Shown piece after piece: positions 25,905 to 34,573 of a DNA stretch of 36,716 nt (positions within the stretch are counted from its first letter, which is position 1; each line of letters opens with the position of its first letter). This DNA comes from an uncultured Clostridia bacterium (lineage in GTDB: Bacteria; Bacillota; Clostridia; Christensenellales; Aristaeellaceae). A program made the translations under genes and the position numbers. The DNA lies in NCBI GenBank assembly GCA_944362695.1, contig CALVTQ010000097.1:1-36716 (forward strand), in the 5' to 3' direction. The notes beneath the pieces were generated by a model. That model worked only from the letters and a program-made list of their open reading frames with translations. It was not told the origin of the DNA and made no database searches.

Positions 25905-26072
25905 GTGCAGAAATTCAGACCGCCGACGAGGCAGGAGCGTGACAAATACCGCGCGGCGAAGGCCGCAGGCTTGCTCGATCGCGTGCTGGAGGTCGGCTGG
26001 GCCGGTCTGTCCGCCAAGGAGAGCGGGCGGATCGGCGGGATTCTCGCGCATATGAATCACGAGGAAGAATAA
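25905..26072 (+). CDS. Alpha/beta-type small acid-soluble spore protein
   Basis: This 55-residue protein matches the alpha/beta SASP pattern: an N-terminal helix (RDKYRAAKAAGLLDRV) and the conserved core VGWAGLSAKESGRIGGIL. The core corresponds to the G-W-G-x-L-x-[SA]-[RK]-E-[ST]-G-R-I-G-G signature, and the Glu-Ser/Thr pair at that point is the germination protease cut region in the family. These proteins coat forespore DNA in an A-like form and protect it from UV and heat. It begins at GTG with GGGAGGTGG 4 nt upstream; the frame extends five codons further but without a better site. It is shorter than most SASPs, and the C-terminal tail (AHMNHEEE) is acidic. Confidence 0.82.
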   Translation: MQKFRPPTRQERDKYRAAKAAGLLDRVLEVGWAGLSAKESGRIGGILAHMNHEEE

Positions 26073-26075
26073 GCG

Positions 26076-26819
26076 ATGTACAACGACTTCGCAGACATCT
26101 ACGACGAGCTAATGGACGACTACGACTACGACGCGTGGAGCGAACATTATCTCGCGCTCGTCGCCGGCACGCTGGGTAAGCTGCCCGAGCGCATGGCCGA
26201 ATGTGCCTGCGGCACGGGCCGCCTGACGGTGCGCTTTGGCCGCGCGGGCGTAAACGTCGTGGGCGTCGATCTGTCGCAGGCGATGCTGCGCCGCGCAGAG
26301 GAAAAGGCGCGCAAGTGGGGCGTCATGGCGCAGTTCGTCCGGCAGGATATGAAAAAGCTGACGCTGCCGCGCCGCGTGGGGGCTGTGCTCGCCACATGCG
26401 ATGGGGTCAACTATCTGACAGGTGAACACGATGTGCGCGCGTTTTTCGGGGCCGCATACAAGGCGCTATTGCCCGGCGGCGTGCTGTGCTTTGATCTGTC
26501 GAGCAGGCATAAGCTGGAAGACGTCATGGGCGACTCGTTCTTCGGCGAGGAGCGCGACGGGCTCGCGGTGCTCTGGCAGAACAGGTTCGCGCGCGACACG
26601 CATATCATCACGATGGACGTGACGTTCTTCGTGCGTGAGGAGGATGGTCGATACCGCCGCTTCCGCGAGCAGCACCGCCAGCGCGCGCACAGCGAGCAGG
26701 AGATCGTCAGCTGGCTTTCCGACGCGGGCTTCACAAAAATCGAGACATTTGGACAGATGCGCACGGACGCTCCGCAGCCGGAGGACACGCGCATCCATTT
26801 CCGCGCCGTCAAGCCGTGA
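26076..26819 (+). CDS. Class I SAM-dependent methyltransferase
   Basis: This 247-residue protein has the SAM-binding fold: motif I AECACGTGRLTVRFGRAG, acidic end of strand 2 in VVGVDLSQAMLRRAEEKA, motif III VRQDMKKLTLP, and CDGVNYLTGEHDVRAFF. The N terminus (YNDFADIYDELMDDYDYDAW) is the one common in small cytosolic methyltransferases of Firmicutes with unknown substrates. It starts 3 nt after the SASP gene and is probably co-transcribed with it. The substrate cannot be predicted. Confidence 0.85.
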   Translation: MYNDFADIYDELMDDYDYDAWSEHYLALVAGTLGKLPERMAECACGTGRLTVRFGRAGVNVVGVDLSQAMLRRAEEKARKWGVMAQFVRQDMKKLTLPRRVGAVLATCDGVNYLTGEHDVRAFFGAAYKALLPGGVLCFDLSSRHKLEDVMGDSFFGEERDGLAVLWQNRFARDTHIITMDVTFFVREEDGRYRRFREQHRQRAHSEQEIVSWLSDAGFTKIETFGQMRTDAPQPEDTRIHFRAVKP

Positions 26820-26846
26820 CGCGCAGGATACACCGGGGGGGAACAT

Positions 26847-27743
26847 ATGGAAAACAAGGCTTCGAGGCTTCTTCGCCTGACGCTCAAGGGCGGGGAGGCG
26901 CGCGTCTTTCTATGCGACACCACAGCGATGGCGCAGAAGGCGCGCGATATTCACAACGCGAGCAACACATGCAGCGCGGCGATGGGCCGTATGATAGCGG
27001 CGGCGTCGATCATGGGCGCGAACCTCAAGAGCGAGGGCGACAGGATCACCATCACGATCAACGGCGGCGGCCCGGCGGGCCCGATCTGCGCCGTGGCGGG
27101 CCCGGACGGACACGTCAAGGTCACGGTCGAGCACCCGGAGACCGAGCTGCCTCTCAAGGCAAACGGCAAGCTCGACGTCGGCGGTGCGCTGGGCAAGGAC
27201 GGTCAGCTCACCGTCATGCGCTCCTTCGGCTTTGGCGAGCCGTACGTGGGCCGCGTGAACCTCGTCTCCGGCGAGGTGGCCGAGGATATGGCGATGTACT
27301 ACCTCGAATCGGAGCAGACGCCGTCGCTTTGCGCGTTGGGCACGCTGGTGAGCGAGAACATCGTCGCGGCGGGCGGATTGCTGATTCAGGCGATGCCGGG
27401 CTGCTCGGATGAGCTGCTCGACCAGCTGGAGATCCGCGCGGAGCTGTTCGGCGCGATCTCGCAGATGCTGTCCGAGATGACGCTCGAGGAGATTGTCAGC
27501 GGCTGCTTCCGAGGGCTGGAACCGGAGATTCTAGAGGAGATTCCGCTGACGCTCACGTGCGACTGCTCGCGCGAATACATCGAGCGCGTGCTGCTGAGCA
27601 TGGGCGAGAGCGAAATCCGCGACCTGATCGCCACGCAGAACGGATGCGAGGTGAGCTGCCATTTCTGCCGCAGCACATACACCTTCACCGGCGAGGAACT
27701 CGAGCGCCTGATCGAGCAGGGCAGGCAGGAGGCCGAAGAATAA
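26847..27743 (+). CDS. hslO: Redox-regulated chaperone Hsp33
   Basis: Hsp33 is a cytosolic holdase that is switched on by oxidation of its zinc-bound cysteines. The 298-residue protein has the conserved N-terminal blocks ARDIHNASNTCSAAMGRM, GGGPAGPICAVAGPDG and GGALGKDGQLTVMR. The C-terminal switch has CXC (Cys238, Cys240) and CX2C (Cys271, Cys274), all four zinc ligands intact, with an extra Cys267. It starts 27 nt after the methyltransferase stop, with GGGGGG before the ATG. Confidence 0.96.
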   Translation: MENKASRLLRLTLKGGEARVFLCDTTAMAQKARDIHNASNTCSAAMGRMIAAASIMGANLKSEGDRITITINGGGPAGPICAVAGPDGHVKVTVEHPETELPLKANGKLDVGGALGKDGQLTVMRSFGFGEPYVGRVNLVSGEVAEDMAMYYLESEQTPSLCALGTLVSENIVAAGGLLIQAMPGCSDELLDQLEIRAELFGAISQMLSEMTLEEIVSGCFRGLEPEILEEIPLTLTCDCSREYIERVLLSMGESEIRDLIATQNGCEVSCHFCRSTYTFTGEELERLIEQGRQEAEE

Positions 27744-27759
27744 GCAGAAGGAGGGCGCC

Positions 27760-29469
27760 ATGAGCAACGTATTTTCTCTGACACAGCCGTGCGAATACAT
27801 GATCGGCAAGGCGATGCGCCACAGGATGGCCGGACGCTTCGGCGAGGCCATGGTCTTGCTGACGCGCGCCAAGGACGAATACGGCATGCGTGCGGAGATC
27901 GAGCAGGAGATGGCGCTCGTCTATGAAGCGATTGGCTGCGACGCTGAGGCGGCGGCATGCTACCGGCGCATTGTGCGCATGGGCGGCGAGGCGAAGTCGC
28001 TGGCGCTGTTTGAGCTGTCGGTCATCAGCCTGAGAAGCGCGGACATCACGCGCGCGCAGGCGTACTTTGAACAATTCGCGGCGATGGGCCATTCGACGGT
28101 CGCGCCGGAAATCGCCGGTCAGGTCTACGAGCAGATCGAGCACGAGATCAACCGGCCCGCACCCGTGAGCCTTCGCGGCAGGGCAAAGGCGCGCGAACGC
28201 CATGCCGCGCAATGCCTGCACGCGGGAAGGCTCTACGCCGCAGACCGTGCACTGTCGCATGCGATACGCCTGTGGCCGTCAGCGCAGGGTTTCACGCTTC
28301 AGGCGTGCGCAAAGCTGCTGGCCGGCGAGGATCACGAGGCGGTCGTCTGCGCGGAGACGGCGCACGAGCTGTCGCCCGGACGCGTGCAGACGATCTGTGT
28401 GCTGTCCGACGCGCTGGCGGCTGTGGGCGACGGGGCCGGGGCGAGGCGCATGCTGCACATCGCGGCGCTGCGCGCGAAGGCCCCGGACGATCTCTTCGGC
28501 GCGGCGATGGAGAGCGCCAAGCGCGGTGAGGATGGACTCACGCTGCTGCTGACGCGGCGGCTGCTGAAGCTCGAGCCGTATCACACACAAGGCATGATGC
28601 TGCGCGCGTGTGCGCTGATCAACACGGGCGAGACGAAAAAGGCGAGACGGCTGCTGGGCAGGCTTTGCAGGCTGATGCCGGAGAACACGATCTGCGAGGC
28701 GCTTTACAGAATGGCTGGGAACGGCGAACTCGAGGGCGAGCGGCTCTCGCTGGGCGTCGACGTGCCGCGAAAGGAAGCGGCAGCGCGCGTGGCGGAGATG
28801 GTTTCCGCGCTCTACGACGGCCCGGCCGATGCGGCCAATGACCGCGACAGGGAGCGCAGGCTGTGCAGAATCTGCAGCTGGGCGCTTCGCTCTCCGGCGG
28901 CGATGGAACAGGCCGCGACGCTCGCGCTGCTTGTGCTCAGCGGCATGGACACCGACGCCGCGCGCAGCGCCATGATGGACGCGCTGACCGACCCGATGAT
29001 CGCCGATGGCATCAAGATGGGCATCTTGCAGCTGCTCACGGCCAAGGAGGGCATGCAGCCCTTCGACGTGGACATCGGCGGCAAGCCCGTGCGGCTGCTG
29101 GCGGGCGGCGTGGTCTCCCAGCAGGCGAGCCAGACGCAGCAGCAAGCGGGCAGGCAGGTCGTCCAGCGCGCATCGGACGCGATCGCCTCGCGCTTCCCGG
29201 ATGCGCCGCAGACGATGCTCTCGATATTCATCCGGTATCTCGCGGTGTACGGCGCGCCGGAGGGCAGGCTTGCCGACGCATGCGTGACGGCGCTCAAATA
29301 CAGCTATTACAAAAAGAGCAACATTCCGGTCTCGCTGACGGTGCTTACGAGGGAGGACGGCGTGTCAAAGCGCCTGTGCCGCCTGTGTCTGCGCCGGTTT
29401 GAGCGGGCCGGAATAAAGGCAAATAAGCCGAACGAAGACACGGAGGAACACAACGATGAAGTGCATTGA
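27760..29469 (+). CDS. TPR-repeat protein of unknown function
   Basis: The 569-residue soluble protein is almost wholly helical, with TPR-like pairs in the first two thirds (for example MAGRFGEAMVLLTRAKDEYG, YEAIGCDAEAAACYRRIV, NTGETKKARRLLGRLCRLMP). A Gln- and Ala-rich helix lies near residues 455-475. The C terminus has a CRLCLRR cysteine pair, but too few ligands for a clear zinc site. No membrane segment or enzyme motif is seen. The last 14 nt overlap the start of the next gene, so the two products are probably made together. The family is not recognised. Confidence 0.75.
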   Translation: MSNVFSLTQPCEYMIGKAMRHRMAGRFGEAMVLLTRAKDEYGMRAEIEQEMALVYEAIGCDAEAAACYRRIVRMGGEAKSLALFELSVISLRSADITRAQAYFEQFAAMGHSTVAPEIAGQVYEQIEHEINRPAPVSLRGRAKARERHAAQCLHAGRLYAADRALSHAIRLWPSAQGFTLQACAKLLAGEDHEAVVCAETAHELSPGRVQTICVLSDALAAVGDGAGARRMLHIAALRAKAPDDLFGAAMESAKRGEDGLTLLLTRRLLKLEPYHTQGMMLRACALINTGETKKARRLLGRLCRLMPENTICEALYRMAGNGELEGERLSLGVDVPRKEAAARVAEMVSALYDGPADAANDRDRERRLCRICSWALRSPAAMEQAATLALLVLSGMDTDAARSAMMDALTDPMIADGIKMGILQLLTAKEGMQPFDVDIGGKPVRLLAGGVVSQQASQTQQQAGRQVVQRASDAIASRFPDAPQTMLSIFIRYLAVYGAPEGRLADACVTALKYSYYKKSNIPVSLTVLTREDGVSKRLCRLCLRRFERAGIKANKPNEDTEEHNDEVH

Positions 29470-30283
29470 TTTTGACAAGCAATTCGAGCGCTACACAAAG
29501 GAATGGGTAAAGCGAAACGCGGCCAAGTACAAGAACAACATGGACGTCATCGAGTCGATGATGCCAGACGTGTACATGGAGTTCATGAGCAAGCCCGCCA
29601 ATTGGCTGGACGGCGTGTCGCCCGAGGCGTATTTTGAGAAATACACCGACGCGCAGCAGCTCATCGACTGGATGTGCGAGTACTACGTGCAGAATGTGCC
29701 CGTGCCGGACCTGCTGCTCGAGCGCATCACTGACCTCGGCGACGAGGCCGAGCACGCGCTGCTGATTCTGCTCACGCGCACGGACGTTCCGCAGGAGGCC
29801 GTGCTGACGGCGATTTCACTGCTGCGCGAGCTGGAGAGCACCGCGCCGATGCAGCAATACATCGACTATATCGCGGCGATGGACGAGCCGGGCGAGAAGG
29901 GCGACATGTGCGCAGAGTCGCTGCTGGCGATGGGCAAGGACGCGGTTTCGCCGATCCTCGCGGCACTTGACAGCGCGAAAGAGACGGGCCGCGGCATTTT
30001 CGCCGACATCCTGTGCAACTATCCGGGCGATGAGCGCATCTACGACCTGCTGGTCGAGCGCTTTAAGAGCGTGCCGCAGCAGAGGGCGCTGTTCGCGTCG
30101 TTCCTGGCCAAGCTGGGCGACGAGCGCGCGCTGCCGATGCTCAAGGAGGCTGCTCAGGCCGACGACATCAACTATCTTGACTACGTGGAGATCGTGAACG
30201 CCATCGAGGCGCTGGGCGGCGAGCGTCCGCCGGAGCGCGAATTCGCCGGCGATCCGTTCTACGAGTCGCTCAAGCGCGTGTAA
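29456..30283 (+). CDS. Alpha-helical repeat protein, HEAT-like, unknown function
   Basis: The 275-residue soluble protein opens with a charged region containing DFDKQFERYTKEWVKRN. It then shows HEAT-like helical pairs (LLERITDLGDEAEHALLILL, CAESLLAMGKDAVSPILAAL, LFASFLAKLGDERALPMLKEAA). HEAT arrays act as protein-binding scaffolds; no catalytic motif is seen. It overlaps the upstream TPR gene by 14 nt, with GAGGAAC before the ATG. The repeat assignment rests on pattern only. Confidence 0.72.
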   Translation: MKCIDFDKQFERYTKEWVKRNAAKYKNNMDVIESMMPDVYMEFMSKPANWLDGVSPEAYFEKYTDAQQLIDWMCEYYVQNVPVPDLLLERITDLGDEAEHALLILLTRTDVPQEAVLTAISLLRELESTAPMQQYIDYIAAMDEPGEKGDMCAESLLAMGKDAVSPILAALDSAKETGRGIFADILCNYPGDERIYDLLVERFKSVPQQRALFASFLAKLGDERALPMLKEAAQADDINYLDYVEIVNAIEALGGERPPEREFAGDPFYESLKRV

Positions 30284-30313
30284 CGGCGCTTCATATCGTA
30301 AAGGGGGACATAT

Positions 30314-32296
30314 TTGTTGATTTGTCCGAACTGTGGACGTGAGCTCGCGGACGGCGTGCGCGTTTGCCCGAGCTGTTCGGCTGTGCAGCGCGTTTTCCGC
30401 CGCAGGAGCGCCGAGGTCAACATCGACGCGCCGGAGCAGCGCGTGCGCGTGGAGCGAAGAACCACGCCCGAAGCCCGGCCCGATGCGCAGGCGCGGCCCA
30501 CGAGACAGGGCTCGTCATCCTCGCCCGTTCGCCCCGCAAAGGCACAGCAGCCGCGCAAGACGGGTTCAGGCAACATTCCCGTCGGGCTGCGGGTACAGGA
30601 CGAGAAGCGCAGGGAGCCCGTTCGTGAGGTGCGGCGCGCGCCCGGCAGAACCAAGCGCAAGCTCGACGCCAGTCCCGCCATGCTGGCCCCGCCCATCTAT
30701 CAAAAATCGCATAAGAAGCTGGGCCGCATCATATGGGCCATCATGCTGCTGCTGATCTTCGTGACCGCCGCGCTGTGCTATTTCATGATGGGCACGGAGG
30801 ACGGCCACATCCTGATGGCGCAGTGGGATTGGGAGCTCGCGCCGACAGACGCCTACGTCACGATCGGCCGCAATCTGCACGATCAGGCGTATTTCACCAA
30901 GTCTTTGGAAAAGCTCAAGATCGCCGTGGAGCGAGAACCGGACAACGTCGACGCGCTCGTGCTGATGGGTCAGGACTACACGGAGCTTGGGCGCATCGAC
31001 GAGGCGAAGGCGATCTATGAGACGCTCATCAACGACATCGCGCCCAACCACCCCGCCGCATACCGCAACCTCATCAAAATCTATCAATCGGAGGGCTACA
31101 ACGCGGAAGCCCTCGCGCTGATGAAGACGGCCAGCGAGAACGCAAGCACGAACTCGCAGGAATTCGAGGTCATGCTGCGCGAATACACGCCGACCGCGCC
31201 GTCGTTCAACATGCAGGAGGGCCGATACAACAAGGAAATCGACGTGATCATCACCGTGCCGGAGGGACAGACCGTCTATTACAGTGTAGACGGCACGGAC
31301 CCGTCCGAATCCGGCATGGTCTATGAGGCGGGAACGAAGATTCACGTCCCCGAAGGCAAAATGACCCTCAAGGCCATCGGTTTCACCGACAACGGCACGC
31401 CGAGCGAGCAGATCAGCGCGGACTACGCCGTCATCATTCCGACGCCGTCCGCGCCCAAGGCCAACATCGCCTCCGGCAAGCTCAAGAAGGCCGTGAAGGT
31501 CGCGCTGCGCTCCGGCGATGATCCGAAGGACCCGAACTACTCGCCGATCGTCGCGTTCTATTACACGCTCGACGGCCGCCCAGCGACGACGGACGGCACG
31601 CTCTACGATCCGGAAGAGCAGATTCAGCTGCCTATCGGCAAATGCGAGCTGCGCGCCATCGGCATCGCTGAAAACGGCAAGCAAAGCTATGAAATGATCG
31701 TCACATATGATGTCGAGGGCAATCTCAAGCGCATGTTCCGCTCCGAGGACACATTCAAGGGCATGGAGCTGTATTCCACGACGTACAGCCGCTTCACCAA
31801 GAATTGGGGTACGCCAAGCAGCTACGAGGTGCTGCCCGTGGAGGAGTGGTACAGCCCGGAAATGGAGAGCTACGAGGCGGTCTACGACTGGGGTACGGCG
31901 CGTTTCCTGATAAAAAAAGAGGGAGCGAATCCCGTGCTCTACGCGCTGGACACGACGAATACCTCGATGACCGCGCCGCGCTCGACGAAGATCGGCATGG
32001 ACGGCGACGACGTCGTCGAGAAGTTCCGCGATCTGGGCTATCCCGACCGCGACGATTTGGGCAACCGACTTTTGTACAATTACAGCTCGGAGACCGTTAC
32101 GGAGAACACGATGTTCGGCACATACCAGTTCGAGGGAGACGGGCGCTACGCGATCCATTATTACTATCCCATCGGCGACAAGAACGAGATTTTCGCCGAG
32201 CTGTCTTACTACCTCGACGAGGACAAGAAGGTCGAGCGCATCGTCTGGCAGCGCTATATGGCCGAGGTCACGGCGACTGCGGAATCCGGGTCTTGA
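30314..32296 (+). CDS. Zinc-ribbon / TM / TPR / chitobiase-C-like domain protein
   Basis: This 660-residue protein has a mosaic layout. An N-terminal zinc ribbon (CPNC-X10-CPSC, Cys4, 7, 18, 21) is followed by a Pro/Arg-rich disordered linker (about 30-130) and one membrane helix (138-157, IIWAIMLLLIFVTAALCYFM). TPRs follow at about 185-270 (NVDALVLMGQDYTELGRIDE). Two chitobiase/hexosaminidase C-terminal-type domains come next at about 294-375 and 381-470 (YYSVDGTDP, YYTLDGRP), then a C-terminal domain of about 190 residues that was not recognised. The ribbon should be cytosolic and the rest outside the cell. Start is TTG (30314 or the next codon) after AAGGGGG. Function unknown; cell-surface binding is plausible. 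Confidence 0.82.
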   Translation: MLICPNCGRELADGVRVCPSCSAVQRVFRRRSAEVNIDAPEQRVRVERRTTPEARPDAQARPTRQGSSSSPVRPAKAQQPRKTGSGNIPVGLRVQDEKRREPVREVRRAPGRTKRKLDASPAMLAPPIYQKSHKKLGRIIWAIMLLLIFVTAALCYFMMGTEDGHILMAQWDWELAPTDAYVTIGRNLHDQAYFTKSLEKLKIAVEREPDNVDALVLMGQDYTELGRIDEAKAIYETLINDIAPNHPAAYRNLIKIYQSEGYNAEALALMKTASENASTNSQEFEVMLREYTPTAPSFNMQEGRYNKEIDVIITVPEGQTVYYSVDGTDPSESGMVYEAGTKIHVPEGKMTLKAIGFTDNGTPSEQISADYAVIIPTPSAPKANIASGKLKKAVKVALRSGDDPKDPNYSPIVAFYYTLDGRPATTDGTLYDPEEQIQLPIGKCELRAIGIAENGKQSYEMIVTYDVEGNLKRMFRSEDTFKGMELYSTTYSRFTKNWGTPSSYEVLPVEEWYSPEMESYEAVYDWGTARFLIKKEGANPVLYALDTTNTSMTAPRSTKIGMDGDDVVEKFRDLGYPDRDDLGNRLLYNYSSETVTENTMFGTYQFEGDGRYAIHYYYPIGDKNEIFAELSYYLDEDKKVERIVWQRYMAEVTATAESGS

Positions 32297-32322
32297 CAAA
32301 CCCGGCGCATATCCCGTATAAT
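32293..32322 (+). promoter_or_regulatory. Sigma-A promoter of metG
   Basis: TTGACA (32293-32298) and TATAAT (32317-32322) are separated by 18 nt. The -35 overlaps the stop codon of the upstream gene and lies in the loop of an inverted repeat (CCGGGT / ACCCGG). Confidence 0.85.
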
Positions 32323-32334
32323 AACCGGGTAATA

Positions 32335-32563
32335 TTTTACACGCGATGAAGAAGAGAGCAGCCCATCGCGGCGCATCCAAAGAGAGCCGGGCGAGGTGAA
32401 AGCCGGCGATGCACGCGGGCTGGCATGGCTTTGGAGCGTCCGCGATGAATCAAGCGCGGCGGAGGCCCCCGATACAGGGCGCAGAGGCAGGCGGCATGCC
32501 GTCTGCAAAACAGGGTGGTACCACGTAAATTGCGTCCCTCGCTTCGGCGGGGGACGTTTTTTT
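32335..32563 (+). promoter_or_regulatory. T-box riboswitch (methionine) with terminator
   Basis: The leader has the canonical T-box AGGGTGGTACCACG (32512-32525), whose UGGU bulge fits the ACCA end of tRNA-Met. Stem I is recognisable: CAGCCC pairs with GGGCTG and GCATC with GATGC, around an AGAGAG-containing apical arm. Just past the GGGCTG strand an ATG (32425-32427) sits in the specifier position, matching methionine. The terminator CGTCCCTCGC / GCGGGGGACG (32533-32556) has a TTCG loop and a 7-T tract. Uncharged tRNA-Met should stabilise the antiterminator and allow metG transcription. Confidence 0.93.
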
Positions 32564-32578
32564 AAGGAGAGGAATGGC

Positions 32579-34561
32579 ATGAGCGAGAAGCAGAAATTTT
32601 ACATCACCACACCGATCTATTATCCCAGCGATAACCTGCACATCGGCCACAGCTACTGCTCGACCGCGGCGGACACGATGGCCCGCTTCAAGAAGCAGAC
32701 CGGCTACGACGTGTATTTCCTGACCGGCACGGACGAGCACGGCCAGAAGATCGAGCGCAAGGCGCACGATGCCGGCGTGACGCCCAAGGAGTACGTGGAC
32801 AAGATCGTCGCGGGCATCAAGGACCTGTGGAAGCTGATGGACGTCGAATACAACGACTTCATCCGCACCACCGACGAACGCCACGTCAAGTGCGTGCAGA
32901 AGATCTTCAAGAAGCTGCACGATCAGGGCGACATCTACAAGAGCGAATACGAGGGCTGGTACTGCACGCCCTGCGAGAGCTTCTGGACGGAGCTTCAGCT
33001 CAAGGACGGCTGCTGCCCGGACTGCGGCCGTCCGGTCGAGAAGACGCGCGAGGAGAGCTACTTCTTCAAGCTCAGCAAGTATCAGGACTGGCTGATTCAG
33101 TACATCGAGGATCACCCGGACTTCATCCAGCCGCCGTCCCGCACGGCCGAGATGCTCAACAACTTCCTGCGCCCGGGCCTGCAGGACCTGTGCGTGTCCA
33201 GAACGTCGCTCAAGTGGGGCATCCCGGTCGAGTTTGACCCGAAGCACACGGTGTACGTCTGGGTCGACGCGCTGAGCAACTACATCACGGCGCTGGGCTA
33301 TGACAGCGAGGACGATTCGCTCTATAAGAAGTACTGGCCGGCGGACATTCACCTTGTGGGCAAGGAGATCGTCCGCTTCCACACGATCATCTGGCCGATC
33401 ATGCTGCACGCGCTCGGCCAGCCGCTGCCCAAGCAGGTCTTCGGCCACGGCTGGCTCGTCATCGGCGGCGGCAAGATGAGCCAATCGAAGGGCAACGTCG
33501 TCGATCCGGTGAAGCTCTGCGAGCGCTATTCCAGCGACGCGGTGCGCTATTTCCTGATGCGCGAGATGCCTTTCGGCTCCGACGGCGAATTCACCAACGA
33601 GGCGCTCATCAAGCGCATCAACGCCGACCTCGCCAACGACCTGGGCAACCTCGTCAGCCGCAGCGTCGCGATGATCGAGAAGTATTTTGGCGGCGTCGTG
33701 CCGGCCCCGGCGGAGTACACCGACGTCGACAAGAGCCTCATCGACCTCGCGCAGAATGTCTGGCAGAGCGTCGAAAAGAGCATGAATGCGCTGCAGTTCT
33801 CCTCAGCTCTGACCGAGATCTGGAAGCTGATCGGCGAGTGCAACCGCTACATCGACCTGACGACGCCGTGGATTCTGGCCAAGAACGAGGCCGACCGTCC
33901 GCGTCTGGGCACGGTCATGTACGTGCTGGCCGAGTGTGCCCGCATCGTCGCGGTGCTCATCGCGCCGACCATGCCGCGCACGCCGGAGCGCATCTTCGAG
34001 CAGATCGGCGTGACCGACGAGGCGAAGAAGACTTGGGATTCCATCAAGACGTTCGGCGGCCTCGAACCGGGCAGCGTGGTTCACAAGGGCGAGGCACTGT
34101 TCCCGCGCCTTGACATCGCCAAGGAGCTTGAGGCGTTTGAGGCGGAGCGTCAGGCGGCCATCGCGGCGGCGCAGAAGAAGGAAGAGATTCCCGCGCCCGC
34201 CGACGAGGAGAAGACCGTCTTCACGCAGCGCGACCTGATCCAGTTCGAGGACTTTGAGAAGATTCAGCTCGTCGTGGCGAAGGTGCTCGCCTGCGAGAAG
34301 GTGCCCAAGGCCGACAAGCTGCTCAAGTCGACGCTCAAGGTCGGCGACACAGAGCGCGTCGTCGTCTCCGGCATCGCCAAGTTCTACACGCCCGAGGAGA
34401 TGGTCGGCAAGAAGGTCGTCCTGCTGGCGAACCTCGCCCCGCGCAAGATTCGCGGCGTCGAGAGCCACGGCATGCTGCTTTGCGCGGCGAACGCGGACGA
34501 CAGCAAGCTCAGCCTGCTGACCGTCGATTCCGACATGGAAGACGGCTGCGAGATCGGCTGA
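32579..34561 (+). CDS. metG: Methionyl-tRNA synthetase
   Basis: MetRS charges tRNA-Met with methionine. The 660-residue protein has the class I HIGH motif (NLHIGHS, near residue 22) and a zinc knuckle with paired CX2C (YCTPCES and CCPDCGR). The anticodon-binding helical domain follows, then a C-terminal Trbp111-like tRNA-binding domain (about 550-660, FEDFEKIQLVVAKVLACEKV to ESHGMLLCAA). The KMSKS loop reads KMSQS (GGGKMSQSKGNVV), with Gln replacing the second Lys. AAGGAGAGG precedes the ATG; the same frame runs upstream through the T-box but is not coding there. Confidence 0.96.
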   Translation: MSEKQKFYITTPIYYPSDNLHIGHSYCSTAADTMARFKKQTGYDVYFLTGTDEHGQKIERKAHDAGVTPKEYVDKIVAGIKDLWKLMDVEYNDFIRTTDERHVKCVQKIFKKLHDQGDIYKSEYEGWYCTPCESFWTELQLKDGCCPDCGRPVEKTREESYFFKLSKYQDWLIQYIEDHPDFIQPPSRTAEMLNNFLRPGLQDLCVSRTSLKWGIPVEFDPKHTVYVWVDALSNYITALGYDSEDDSLYKKYWPADIHLVGKEIVRFHTIIWPIMLHALGQPLPKQVFGHGWLVIGGGKMSQSKGNVVDPVKLCERYSSDAVRYFLMREMPFGSDGEFTNEALIKRINADLANDLGNLVSRSVAMIEKYFGGVVPAPAEYTDVDKSLIDLAQNVWQSVEKSMNALQFSSALTEIWKLIGECNRYIDLTTPWILAKNEADRPRLGTVMYVLAECARIVAVLIAPTMPRTPERIFEQIGVTDEAKKTWDSIKTFGGLEPGSVVHKGEALFPRLDIAKELEAFEAERQAAIAAAQKKEEIPAPADEEKTVFTQRDLIQFEDFEKIQLVVAKVLACEKVPKADKLLKSTLKVGDTERVVVSGIAKFYTPEEMVGKKVVLLANLAPRKIRGVESHGMLLCAANADDSKLSLLTVDSDMEDGCEIG

Positions 34562-34573
34562 TCGAGGGACGCG

